Part shown: in pieces, positions 1 through 8,160 of the stretch | Layout: each line of letters opens with the position of its first letter | Position numbering within the stretch: the stretch's first letter is position 1 | Assembly (NCBI GenBank): GCA_022821865.1 | Contig: JAJECW010000151.1 | Location: forward strand, 1 to 33,958 | DNA: 33,958 nucleotides | Direction: 5' to 3' | Source: Pseudomonadales bacterium | GTDB taxonomy: Bacteria; Pseudomonadota; Gammaproteobacteria; Pseudomonadales; Pseudohongiellaceae | The notes under the pieces: model-generated | The model's input: the letters and a program-made list of their open reading frames with translations, nothing else | Database searches by the model: none | What the model was told of the DNA's origin: nothing | Position numbers and translations under genes: made by a program

Positions 1-92
1 TTCGTCCGGCAAGACGCCGCGAGCGCCGTGTGGTTGATCCACATGAGCGAGCGGCAACGCCGCCCGGAGGAAAAAGAGAACCGGCCCTTCGG

Positions 93-191
93 GTTGTGTC
101 TGTCACGTCGCCACCCGGCGTTGCGACTCGCTCATTTGGAATCACCAAACTACGCTCCCCGCGCCTTGATTGGCGACGTGACAGACACAAC
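93..191. repeat. 99-bp element with perfect 21-bp terminal inverted repeats
   Basis: Bases 93-113 and 171-191 are exact reverse complements (21 bp, no mismatch) around a 57-bp centre. The centre holds a smaller hairpin (TTTGG-AATCA-CCAAA). The element lies just downstream of sodC, with no reading frame of its own that looks real. It could be a MITE-like relic, a REP-type element or a bidirectional terminator, but it has no T-tract. Bases 1-92 show no gene, only short GC-rich hairpins. The stretch from about 205 to the sodC stop (GTGTGAACAGACCCTAG) resembles the junction at 11838-11852 (14 of 15 bases) and may be an element terminus. Confidence 0.6.
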
Positions 192-220
192 AGGGCAACA
201 GCGCATAGTGTGAACAGACC

Positions 221-892
221 CTAGTCCACGCTGGTGATGACGCCGCAGGCGATGCGCGGACCGGCGTTGCCCGCCGGGTCGGACGTGTAATCGTCCGGCC
301 CCGCGTGAATCACGATCGCGGCGCCGTCGGCGTCGAACAGGCCGTAGTCGAGCTTGAGGTCCGTGTTGAGAATCTCGATTTCCAATTCCCCCGAAGCGGG
401 CACATGGATGTTGGGCATATCGCCGACATGCCCCTCGGCCATTTCCGCGCGCCAGGTGCCGGGCGCCAGATTCCCATTCTCGTCAAAATCAAAATACAAG
501 GTCAGGGTGAATTCGTTTCCGGTATAGTCCCGCGCGGTGACCACGGCCTGTTGCGAGAGCGGCGTGGCGCCATCGGACGATTGCCGCGCCGGGCCCAATA
601 TGCCGTGCAACTTGCCCTGTGGATTGAAGTGTCCGCCCGACGAACTGAACGGCGGCTCGCATATTCCGGTCGTATGCACATGAAACGCATGGGCGCCGGG
701 CGGCAGATTTTCCAGCCGCGCGTGCAATAGCGTGCCGACCGGCGTATGCCGCAGGATGACTTCGCCGACGCTCATTCCTTCGGTGTCCATCAATTCGGCG
801 CGCGCCTCACCCGCCGCGCTGAAGACATGTGATGACAGCCCCGCAAACGCGATACCGGCCGCCAATGAGAATGTCGCTATTCTTGATTTCAT
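221..892 (-). CDS. sodC: Superoxide dismutase [Cu-Zn], exported
   Basis: Converts superoxide to oxygen and hydrogen peroxide, expected in the periplasm. The copper-zinc SOD signature is complete: HVHTTGICEPPFSSSGGHFNP-like metal-binding stretch (HVHTTG, GGHFNP), HVGDMPNIHV, and a C-terminal AIVIHAGPDDYTSDPAGNA block followed by GPRIACGVI. The two cysteines of the usual disulfide (GICEPP and RIACGVI) are present. I chose the ATG at 892 because it gives a classic signal peptide (MKSR then a hydrophobic run ending near FSAAGEARA), with a GGGGGAACC-like ribosome site upstream. The longer frame to 934 would put 14 polar residues before it. The TAG stop directly abuts repeat-like sequence. It appears monocistronic; no clear promoter was seen. 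Confidence 0.95.
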   Translation of the reverse strand: MKSRIATFSLAAGIAFAGLSSHVFSAAGEARAELMDTEGMSVGEVILRHTPVGTLLHARLENLPPGAHAFHVHTTGICEPPFSSSGGHFNPQGKLHGILGPARQSSDGATPLSQQAVVTARDYTGNEFTLTLYFDFDENGNLAPGTWRAEMAEGHVGDMPNIHVPASGELEIEILNTDLKLDYGLFDADGAAIVIHAGPDDYTSDPAGNAGPRIACGVITSVD

Positions 893-1041
893 TCGGGGTT
901 CCCCCATTGCTGTTACTGGTTCCATACTATGCACGAAAAGTCAACTTCTGCCAAAACCAACCACCCTGACACGGTTTGCAAAGGGAGGCGGGAGCCTGAA
1001 GAAAGTCTTCGCCGATTTCCGGCGCTGCGGCATGAGTCGTG

Positions 1042-1515
1042 CTACTGCCCGGAATCCGGCGCCTTGACGCGGATTTCGTTGAACCAGTTCTCCAGTATGA
1101 TCTGGGCGGCGATATGGTCGATGGCGGTTTTCTTGACCATCATCGTGGTATTGGCTTCCACCAGCCGCTCGATGGCCTCCCGGGAGGAAAGCCGCTCATC
1201 CATGCCATAGCAGGGTTTTTCAAAACGTTCCTGGAGGCGGCGCGCGAATTTCTCCGCCCGGCCCAGCAGTTCGCTTACCGATCCATCGATGTTGTACGGC
1301 AGGCCGACGAGAAAAACATCGGGCTTCCAAAGTTCCACAAGCTGGGCCATTTCATTCCAGCGCGGCTGGCCGTCCCGGGCCTTGAGCACGGTTACCGCGC
1401 TGGCGGTTCCGCTCAGGCTCTGACCGAAGGCGACGCCAATGCGCTGGGTGCCGAAATCAAACGCCAGCGCCGAAAAATGGGAACTCAGATCATCTGGGAA
1501 CAGGCTCAGGCTCAT
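1042..1515 (-). CDS. ruvX: Putative pre-16S rRNA nuclease / Holliday junction resolvase-like YqgF
   Basis: A 157-residue RNase H-fold protein of the RuvX/YqgF family, implicated in 16S rRNA 5'-end maturation and earlier proposed as a Holliday junction resolvase. It shows the family's acidic strand ALAFDFGTQRIGVAFG near residue 20, the VGLPYNIDG loop, the MDERLSS motif and a C-terminal IDHIAAQIILENW helix with the last conserved Asp. Length is normal. It is the last gene of gshB-yqgE-ruvX, 9 bases after yqgE, so co-transcription is likely. This gene order is common in gammaproteobacteria. The ribosome site is weak, which fits translational coupling. Confidence 0.95.
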   Translation of the reverse strand: MSLSLFPDDLSSHFSALAFDFGTQRIGVAFGQSLSGTASAVTVLKARDGQPRWNEMAQLVELWKPDVFLVGLPYNIDGSVSELLGRAEKFARRLQERFEKPCYGMDERLSSREAIERLVEANTTMMVKKTAIDHIAAQIILENWFNEIRVKAPDSGQ

Positions 1516-1524
1516 CGCGGTCGT

Positions 1525-2094
1525 TCAGGAATGGCCCGCCTCCGGCGACATTTTTTCCAGGGCGATGCCGAGCTGCGCCGCCGCCGCGCTGGGCTTGCCG
1601 GTATAGTCTTCGGAAAATATCAACTCACAGCTCGCCGGCGTGGTCAACCAGGAGTTGTTGAGGATTTCCCGCTCCAGTTGTCCCGGCCCCCAGCCGGCGC
1701 AACCCAGGGCAATCAGGTAGTTGTCCGGACCATCGCCCGAGGCGATGGCTTCGAGGATCGACTTGGAGGTGGTCACGGTGATGTCGGGGGTAACCCGAAT
1801 CGAGGAATCCCACTTTCCCCCGGCGTCGTGCAGGATGAATCCCTTGTCGCGCTCCACCGGACCTCCGGCGAGCACCTGGCGGGCGCGGAAATCCCCCTCG
1901 CCCGCGCTGCCGCTGATTTCGAGTTCGTCAAAAATATCGGCAAGGCTGGTCTTCATGGGCTTGTTGACCACGATGCCGATGGCGCCGGACTTGTCGTGCT
2001 TCCACAGATAGGTGACCGTGCTGCCAAAATAGGTGCCAGTCAGGCGCGGCATTGCTACGAGGAACTGGTTTTCCAGAGTGTTGGCGGCAGTCAT
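1525..2094 (-). CDS. yqgE: YqgE/AlgH family protein
   Basis: A 189-residue member of the UPF0301 (YqgE/AlgH) family; its biochemical role is not settled. The family hallmarks are visible: LENQFLVAMPRLTG at the N-terminus, YLWKHDKSGAIGIVVNKP, VLAGGPVERDKGFILH, and ALGCAGWGPGQLEREI in the second half. Length is typical. It lies 10 bases after gshB and 9 before ruvX, in the same orientation, forming a compact operon. I assign the name by family only and infer no function from context. Confidence 0.95.
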   Translation of the reverse strand: MTAANTLENQFLVAMPRLTGTYFGSTVTYLWKHDKSGAIGIVVNKPMKTSLADIFDELEISGSAGEGDFRARQVLAGGPVERDKGFILHDAGGKWDSSIRVTPDITVTTSKSILEAIASGDGPDNYLIALGCAGWGPGQLEREILNNSWLTTPASCELIFSEDYTGKPSAAAAQLGIALEKMSPEAGHS

Positions 2095-2104
2095 GCTGTA
2101 TCCA

Positions 2105-3055
2105 TCAGCCGGATAACCTGCCCAGTATACAATCCATCAGGTCGCCGGCAATATCGAGCCCGGTCTCGTGCTGGATTTCCCGCATGCAGGTGGGACTGGT
2201 CACATTGATTTCGGTGAGATAGTCGCCGATGACGTCGATGCCGATGAAAAGCATTCCCGCCTCGGCCAGCGATGGTCCGATCTGGCCGCATATCCAGCGG
2301 TCGCGATCACTCAGTTCCCGGCAGACGCCGCTGCCGCCGGCAGCCAGATTGCCCCTGGTTTCGCCAGCGGCGGGGATCCGCGCAAGCGACCAGGGAACGG
2401 GTTTGCCGTCGATCAGCAGTATGCGCTTGTCGCCTTCGGCAATTTCCGGGATGAAGCGCTGGGCCATGATCTGGCGGCGGCCGTTGCGGGTCAGGGATTC
2501 GATAATGACCGAAAGATTGGGGTCGTCGGGGCGCACCCGGAAAATGTCGGCGCCGCCCATGCCGTCCAGGGGCTTGTATACCACATCCCGGTGTTCCCGG
2601 TGGAACTCCCGCAGCAGTTCCCCATTGGCCGACACCAGGAAAGGGGCGCAGCATTGCGGGAACAGGGTGGCGGCCATCTTCTCGTTGTAGTCGCGCAGGC
2701 CGCGGGCTTCGTTGACCACGAGAACGCCAGCCGCCTGGGCGTGTTCGAGCAGGTAGGTGGCATTGACATAGTCCATGTCGAAGGGAGGGTCCTTGCGCAT
2801 GAGGATGACATCGAGTTCGGCAAGTTCGATATCCCTGGTTTCCCCGAGGCTGAACCAGTCCCCGGGGTCGTCGCGCACGGTGAGTTCACTGGCGATGGCG
2901 CGGCAACCTCCGGGGCCGAGCCAAAGGTCGGCGGGAAGCATGTATTCGATGCGCCAGCCCCGGGATTGGGCGGCCAAAAGCATGACGAGGGTGGTGTCCT
3001 TTTTTGGATTGATGGACGGGATGGAGTCCATCACGACGCCCAGGTTTACTGACAT
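2105..3055 (-). CDS. gshB: Glutathione synthase
   Basis: ATP-dependent ligation of gamma-glutamylcysteine and glycine, the second step of glutathione synthesis, in the cytosol. A 316-residue ATP-grasp enzyme of normal length. Visible are the N-terminal LGVVMDSIPSINPKKDTT block, RKDPPFDMDYVNATYLLE, the ATP-binding YKPLDGMGGADIFRV, GDKRILLIDGKPVPWSLAR, the glycine-rich GNLAAGGSG loop and the metal-binding GIDVIGDYLTEINVTSPT. It heads the gshB-yqgE-ruvX operon; a possible sigma-70 promoter sits at 3088-3116. Functionally it links to the glutathione-dependent formaldehyde genes frmA and fghA at 20.6-22.6 kb. Confidence 0.97.
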   Translation of the reverse strand: MSVNLGVVMDSIPSINPKKDTTLVMLLAAQSRGWRIEYMLPADLWLGPGGCRAIASELTVRDDPGDWFSLGETRDIELAELDVILMRKDPPFDMDYVNATYLLEHAQAAGVLVVNEARGLRDYNEKMAATLFPQCCAPFLVSANGELLREFHREHRDVVYKPLDGMGGADIFRVRPDDPNLSVIIESLTRNGRRQIMAQRFIPEIAEGDKRILLIDGKPVPWSLARIPAAGETRGNLAAGGSGVCRELSDRDRWICGQIGPSLAEAGMLFIGIDVIGDYLTEINVTSPTCMREIQHETGLDIAGDLMDCILGRLSG

Positions 3056-3087
3056 TTCACTTGGCTTGGTTGTGTGCGTTGGGCGGC

Positions 3088-3116
3088 ATTGTGCATCTGA
3101 ACGGATTTGGTCTCAA
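3088..3116 (-). promoter_or_regulatory. Candidate sigma-70 promoter for gshB operon
   Basis: On the minus strand a -35 box TTGAGA (3111-3116, 5 of 6 to consensus) is followed by exactly 17 bases and a -10 box CACAAT (3088-3093, 4 of 6). It sits 33 bases upstream of the gshB ATG. Inferred from consensus only. Confidence 0.4.
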
Positions 3117-3144
3117 GGGGAGTTGTATTGAAATTGATATCTCA

Positions 3145-3171
3145 CCGCCGCCGGAAGCAGGTGGGCGGCGG
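3145..3171. other. GC-rich hairpin between pstB and gshB
   Basis: CCGCCGCC (3145-3152) pairs perfectly with GGCGGCGG (3164-3171) around an 11-base loop. It follows the pst operon on the minus strand. The bases after it on that strand contain only weak T-runs, so intrinsic termination is possible but not shown. Confidence 0.4.
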
Positions 3172-3220
3172 ACGCCGTGAATACGCTGGAAGAACCTGTG
3201 CATTCTTTGAGTTGGGCGCA

Positions 3221-3352
3221 TGCCATACATGGCAAGCCGTTCGTCCAGCCACCGGGCGCAGCCCGGTGTCGCTCGGCCCGCGCACGAAGCTGCGCTTCGC
3301 AAACGCTTGGCCTCGCCCCTTGAGAAGCTTCGCTTCTTATCGGCTGCGCCGA
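3221..3352 (-). repeat. Family C REP-like hairpin repeat, copy 1
   Basis: Read on the minus strand, this intergenic block aligns with 20456-20550. Shared parts are CGGCGCAGCCGA-AAGAAGCG, GAAGCGCAGCTTC, a GAGCRACACCG hairpin, CTGGACGAACGGCT and a terminal hairpin. Stems in this copy are CACCGGGC/GCCCGGTG (3250-3257 with 3261-3268) and TGCCAT/ATGGCA (3221-3226 with 3229-3234). It carries about 40 extra bases between two GAAGCGMAGCTTC motifs that the other copy lacks, as if those motifs recombined. A third fragment lies at 28851-28886. It sits immediately after the pstB stop, where REP-type elements often lie. Confidence 0.75.
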
Positions 3353-3359
3353 ACGGGCC

Positions 3360-4169
3360 TCACCCATACCGGCCAGTGATGTATTCTTCGGTTCTTCGCT
3401 TTACGGGGTTGGTGAAGATTCTGGCTGTGGTGTCGAATTCCACCATTTCGCCCATGTCCATGAAGGCGGTGTAGTCCGCCACGCGGGCGGCCTGTTGCAG
3501 ATTATGGGTGACGATAACGATAGTGTAGTTCTTTTTCAGTTCGCTGATCAGTTCCTCGATTTTCAGGGTGGAAATCGGGTCCAGCGCCGAAGCGGATTCA
3601 TCGAGCAGCAGGACTTCGGGCGCAACCGCCAGGGTGCGGGCGATGACCAGCCGCTGCTGCTGGCCGCCGGATAACTCCAGGGCGCTCTTGTGCAGGCGGC
3701 CCTTGACTTCGTCCCAGAGCGCCGCGGCGCTGAGCGATTCCTGGACGATTTCATCGAGCCGGCGGCGCGACTTGATACCGCGGATGCGCAGGCCAAAGGC
3801 GACGTTCTCGTAAATCGACTTGGGAAAGGGATTGGGTTTCTGGAACACCATGCCCACCCGTCGCCGCAATTCGGTCACATCGACCTTGGCGGCATAGATA
3901 TTCTTGCCCTCGAGCCGCACCCTGCCGGTGATCACGCAATCATCCACCAGATCGTTGAGCCGGTTGAAGCAGCGCAGCAGGCTGGTCTTGCCGCAGCCGC
4001 TCGGGCCGATCAGCGCGGTCACCCTTTGCCTGGGAATCGTCAGCCTGACCTTGTTCAGGGCGCGCCGGTTGCCGGCATAGCGCAGGCTGAGATTGCGCGT
4101 TTCCAGGCAGGGCTCGGGCCTGACGCCGTCCGCATCCGGATTGAGTTCGCTGAATTCCCCGCCTTTCAT
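3360..4169 (-). CDS. pstB: Phosphate ABC transporter ATP-binding protein
   Basis: ATPase that powers high-affinity phosphate import by PstSCAB at the inner membrane. 269 residues from the ATG at 4169, which overlaps the pstA TGA as ATGA; the frame runs open further upstream only because it reads through pstA in another frame. Walker A GPSGCGKT (residues 55-62), Q-loop [16 protein letters not shown], signature LSGGQQ (166-171), Walker B VLLLDES (186-192), D-loop SALDP and switch His (THNLQQA) are all present. One departure is DES where most PstB proteins have DEP after the Walker B Asp-Glu. The next gene is gshB: no phoU follows, unlike the usual pstSCAB-phoU order. Confidence 0.97.
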   Translation of the reverse strand: MKGGEFSELNPDADGVRPEPCLETRNLSLRYAGNRRALNKVRLTIPRQRVTALIGPSGCGKTSLLRCFNRLNDLVDDCVITGRVRLEGKNIYAAKVDVTELRRRVGMVFQKPNPFPKSIYENVAFGLRIRGIKSRRRLDEIVQESLSAAALWDEVKGRLHKSALELSGGQQQRLVIARTLAVAPEVLLLDESASALDPISTLKIEELISELKKNYTIVIVTHNLQQAARVADYTAFMDMGEMVEFDTTARIFTNPVKRRTEEYITGRYG

Positions 4170-5854
4170 GCCCAGGCTCCGGTATCCATGGCCCGATAGC
4201 GTTCCCGCAGCCGCCCGCGCAACACCACCGCGCTCAGGTTCAGCGCGGTCACCACGGCGACGAGCAGAAAGGCGGTGGCAAAGGCCTGTGGCATGGCCGC
4301 CTCCACATTGGGGCTCTGGGTGGCGAGATCGAACACATGGTAGCCCAGGTGCATGAATTGCTGTTCCGGGTGCAGGTAGGGAAACTGGGTATCCAGCGGC
4401 AGCGAAGGCGCCAGCTTGACCACCCCAACAAGCATGAGCGGGGCGACTTCCCCGGCGGCCCGGGCCACGGCGAGAATCAGCCCGGTGAGCATGGAAGGCC
4501 GCGCCAGCGGCAGCACCACCCGCCACAGGGTCTCGAACTGGGTCGCGCCAAGGGCAAGGCTCGCCTCCCGCAAGGAAGCGGGAACGTTGCCCAGTCCCTC
4601 CTCGGTAGCGACGATGACCACGGGCAGGGTGAGAAGCGCCAGGGTGAGGGAAGCCCAGAGCAGGCCCGGGGTGCCGAAAGTCGGCGCTGGCAGGGATTCG
4701 GCGTAAAACAGCCGATCAATTTCACCGCCGGCCAGATAGATGAAAAAGCCCAGGCCGAACATGCCATAGACAATGGAAGGCACCCCGGCCAGATTGTTCA
4801 CCGAAACCCGGATGATCCGCGTCAGCCACCCCCGGGGGGCGTACTCGCTGAGATACACACCCGCCACCACGCCAAGCGGCGTTACGATCACCGACATCAG
4901 CATCACCATCATGGCGGTGCCGTACAGCGCCGGCAGCAGGCCCCCTTCGGTGTTTGCCTCCCGGGGATTGCCGCTGAGGAATTCGATCAGCCGCGCAAAA
5001 TACACCCTTGTTGATTCCACCCAGTCCATGCCATTGGGCCGGTGCGCCCGGACGATGTCGGCAATGGGGATTTCCACCGTGCTGCCGTCGGCTATGCGGA
5101 ACAGCGCGGTATCGCGCTGAATCTGTCGGTTGAGTTCCAGCAGCCGCAGGCGGATTTCGGCGTATTGCGCGTCAAAGGATTCCCGCTGCCTGGCGTTTTC
5201 CCGCAGGGCGCCGGCGCTGTCGCCGCCGGCGAGGACCAGCTGTCGTTCCTCCAGCCGCAGGCGTTCCATGCCGAAATTGATGTCGGCGATAATGGATCGT
5301 TCAATGCGCTCGATTTCCCGGCGCAAATCCCGCGCCCGGTCCAGGCGCGAATGCAGTTCATTCCAGCGGGCCTCGCCGGTCCCGTCCTGCGCTCCCACAG
5401 GCAATACCGCTGCGCCAGCCTGCCGCAATCCGTTCAGATAGCCGTACAGATTGCCCCATTCCCTTCGTTCGATCACGGCCAGTTCCGGGGGATAGCTGAC
5501 ATCCTCCAGCAGCCCGGTGAGCACCCAGGCGAAATCACCGCCGGTGATGTCGCGGTTGCCGAGCTTGAGCAGTTGCCGCTCGATTTCGCCTTGTTCTTCC
5601 CCCGGCGTGGCGGGATACAGATCATCGGCGTCGATGGTCTCGCTTGCCGCGACCTCGCCGATAATGCTTGCCGGAGGCTCCGCCCCAGTATATGTGGCCT
5701 GTAACACGGGTTGCGGCCAGAAATGCCCCAGCCCTTTCACGCCCAGCAGCAACAGCAGACCGAACACCATAGCCAGGCACAGGGTTGCCGCGCCGGCATT
5801 GATCCAGACCCAGGGGGCGCCGCTGTCCAGCCAGTTGGCAAGGGATCGCTTCAT
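4166..5854 (-). CDS. pstA: Phosphate ABC transporter permease PstA (long form)
   Basis: Inner-membrane permease half of the phosphate importer. At 562 residues it is almost twice the E. coli PstA length. An N-terminal membrane segment (about residues 20-40, [18 protein letters not shown]) is followed by a roughly 230-residue non-membrane region, part of which is a predicted coiled coil rich in Arg/Glu (about 170-250). The ABC permease domain follows, with [20 protein letters not shown] and the coupling-helix stretch [19 protein letters not shown]. This resembles the N-terminally extended PstA proteins (DUF3333-type) of many gammaproteobacteria. Its start overlaps the pstC stop and its stop overlaps the pstB start, both as ATGA. 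Confidence 0.95.
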   Translation of the reverse strand: MKRSLANWLDSGAPWVWINAGAATLCLAMVFGLLLLLGVKGLGHFWPQPVLQATYTGAEPPASIIGEVAASETIDADDLYPATPGEEQGEIERQLLKLGNRDITGGDFAWVLTGLLEDVSYPPELAVIERREWGNLYGYLNGLRQAGAAVLPVGAQDGTGEARWNELHSRLDRARDLRREIERIERSIIADINFGMERLRLEERQLVLAGGDSAGALRENARQRESFDAQYAEIRLRLLELNRQIQRDTALFRIADGSTVEIPIADIVRAHRPNGMDWVESTRVYFARLIEFLSGNPREANTEGGLLPALYGTAMMVMLMSVIVTPLGVVAGVYLSEYAPRGWLTRIIRVSVNNLAGVPSIVYGMFGLGFFIYLAGGEIDRLFYAESLPAPTFGTPGLLWASLTLALLTLPVVIVATEEGLGNVPASLREASLALGATQFETLWRVVLPLARPSMLTGLILAVARAAGEVAPLMLVGVVKLAPSLPLDTQFPYLHPEQQFMHLGYHVFDLATQSPNVEAAMPQAFATAFLLVAVVTALNLSAVVLRGRLRERYRAMDTGAWA

Positions 5855-8160
5855 ATCATCCGGTACTTCCGGCGCAGGCGCTGGCGCACGAGTTCGGCCG
5901 CCGAGTTGATGACAAAAGTGAACAGCAGCAGCACCAGGGAGGCGAGAAACAGGATCCGGTAGTGGCTGCTGCCGACTTCGGATTCCGGAATCTCGATGGC
6001 CAGATTGGCCGCCAGACTGCGCATGCCCTCGAACAGGCTGGCGTCCATGATCGGGGTATTGCCCGTGGCCATGAGCACGATCATGGTTTCCCCGATGGCG
6101 CGGCCGAACCCGATCATCAGCGCACTGAGAATGCCGGGCGCCGCCGCCGGCAGGATCAGCCAGCTCAGGGTCTGCCAGCGATTGGCGCCAATCGCCAGGG
6201 CGCCGTTGCTGAGGTGGCGAGGCACGGTGAATATGGCATCGTCGGCAATGGAGTAAATCGCCGGAATCACCGCAAATCCCATGGCGGCGCCGACAATCAG
6301 GGCATTGCGCGAGACATAATCCAGCCCCCAGCGCTGCAACAGCCAGTCCTTGAGACTGCCGTCAAAGAGCAGGCTTTCCACACCTGGCGCAAGCAGCCAG
6401 GCGAGCATGCCGGCCAGCAGCAATACCGGCGCCAGGGCCAGCGCCTGCCAGCCTTCCCGCCACTCCAGGTCAAGGCGTTCCGGCAATCGCGCCATGGCCA
6501 GGCTCGCCAGCAGAACCCCCAGCGGCAACAGCAGGGCCCCCAGCGCCAGGGCCATGAGATTGGCGTCCACCAGCGGCGCCAGCCAAAGCCCGGCGAGAAA
6601 GCCGATCACCACCGTGGGCAGGGCTTCCATGAGTTCGATCAATGGCTTGATCTGGCGCCGCGCGCCGGGCGGCATGAAATAGCCGGTGAAGACCGCGGCG
6701 CAAATCCCCAGCGGCGCCGCGAACAACATGGCGTACAGGGCGGCCTTGAGCGTGCCGAAAGTCAATGGCGCCAGACTGTATTTTGGCTCCAGGGCATCGT
6801 CCGCCGCCGCGGTCTGCCAAACCAGGGCAGGCTCGGGATAATTTTCGTACCAGGTTTCTCTCCACAGCGCGGCCAGGGAAAATTCCGGATGGGGATTGTC
6901 GATGCGCCAGCTTGCGAGACTTCCCGCAGCGTCCTCCAGCATCAGCAAATCACCCGCCGGGGCAAGCGTCACGGTACGCACCGCCGGGCCGTCCCATTCG
7001 CCGGGAAAGCTCATGGTTTCGGCGGTGACGTTGACCAGGGCAATCTCGCCACTGGCGCTGACCGCCGCAAACACCCGGCGGCCCCGCTCCACGTCAAGGG
7101 CGGCTACGGCGTTGCCGAACAGGGCGAAACTCCGCACCGGCTCCAGACTTGCCCGGCCATCTTCCACCACAATGAACCACTGGGTAACACGACCGCTGTC
7201 GTCCGCTGCGATCAGGGACATGCCACCGGCGAGCAGGCGTACGTCGCTCAGGCTGCCCGAGGCGGAGGCCAGTGGCGCGGCGTCGATGATCTCCGCCTGG
7301 TTTCCGGCGCCGATGCCAAGCAGATTGAGTTCGCCCGTTGCGGTCAGCAGCAGGACCCAGCGCGGGTCCTGGGGCAGCAGGATCTGTTCTGGACGGATAT
7401 TGCCGACGAAAAACTCCCGATGCCGGTTTTCCGCGCCGGTCCGCGGCAGCGCCGGCAAGCCCAGTGGACCGCTATCGAGCGCCTGTTCCAGCAGCGCCAC
7501 CGGCCCATCGTCGCCTGCGGCGGCGACACTGATGGCGTCCCGGCCGCTTCGCAGTCCCAGGGCGCGCACCGCCTGACCGTCCAGCAGGGCCAGAGATTGC
7601 GGACCCAGGGGGTATTCCAGCCGCGGGGCAATCGAACCCGCTTCCGGCGCCGCATTCCAGCCGGCCACCACTACGCTGCCGTCATTGAAACCCGCAGCGA
7701 ACAGGCCGCTTCCCGCGGAATCCCGGGCCATGGCGGTCAGCGCGGCGCCGGGAGGAGCGGCAAGCGCCTCGGTATCCAGCAGATTCCCCGTATCCAGGTC
7801 ATAAAAGGAGGCCAGTCCCTGCTCGTCCACCCGCAAGGCCACTCCGGCGCCGGGGTCGGCTTCCAGCCATACCACCTCGCCCGCCGCAAACCGCGGCAAA
7901 ATTTCCGCGTCCCCCGCATCGGCGCCGCCAAACAGCGGCAGCACTTCGTACACGAGATAAAAGAAGATCAGCAGAATCGAACTGATGATGCCAAGGCCGC
8001 CGACGGAAACCACGGCTCTCGCCGCCCGGTCCCAGAATCTGCGGCGGGCGGCGTAACGCAGCAGCCGCTGCCGCGCCCGTTTGGCTTTCGGCCCGCGCTT
8101 GCCGGCGGCGCCATTCGCTGCCGGTTCATTCTGCCGCTGGCGCTTCACACCGGCGTTCAT
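5851..8160 (-). CDS. pstC: Phosphate ABC transporter permease PstC (long form)
   Basis: Second permease of the PstSCAB importer. 769 residues, against about 320 for E. coli PstC. A basic N-terminal tail (KRGPKAKRARQRLLR) precedes one membrane helix (about residues 48-75). A very large periplasmic region of some 400 residues follows, with repeated short strands of the type DGSVVVAGW and VTQWFIVVEDG that suggest a beta-propeller-like fold. The C-terminal permease domain carries IELMEALPTVVIGFLAGLW and LSNGALAIGANRWQTLSWL. Extended PstC of this kind occurs in several gammaproteobacteria; the role of the large domain is unknown to me. It overlaps pstS and pstA by ATGA at both ends. Confidence 0.95.
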   Translation of the reverse strand: MNAGVKRQRQNEPAANGAAGKRGPKAKRARQRLLRYAARRRFWDRAARAVVSVGGLGIISSILLIFFYLVYEVLPLFGGADAGDAEILPRFAAGEVVWLEADPGAGVALRVDEQGLASFYDLDTGNLLDTEALAAPPGAALTAMARDSAGSGLFAAGFNDGSVVVAGWNAAPEAGSIAPRLEYPLGPQSLALLDGQAVRALGLRSGRDAISVAAAGDDGPVALLEQALDSGPLGLPALPRTGAENRHREFFVGNIRPEQILLPQDPRWVLLLTATGELNLLGIGAGNQAEIIDAAPLASASGSLSDVRLLAGGMSLIAADDSGRVTQWFIVVEDGRASLEPVRSFALFGNAVAALDVERGRRVFAAVSASGEIALVNVTAETMSFPGEWDGPAVRTVTLAPAGDLLMLEDAAGSLASWRIDNPHPEFSLAALWRETWYENYPEPALVWQTAAADDALEPKYSLAPLTFGTLKAALYAMLFAAPLGICAAVFTGYFMPPGARRQIKPLIELMEALPTVVIGFLAGLWLAPLVDANLMALALGALLLPLGVLLASLAMARLPERLDLEWREGWQALALAPVLLLAGMLAWLLAPGVESLLFDGSLKDWLLQRWGLDYVSRNALIVGAAMGFAVIPAIYSIADDAIFTVPRHLSNGALAIGANRWQTLSWLILPAAAPGILSALMIGFGRAIGETMIVLMATGNTPIMDASLFEGMRSLAANLAIEIPESEVGSSHYRILFLASLVLLLFTFVINSAAELVRQRLRRKYRMI

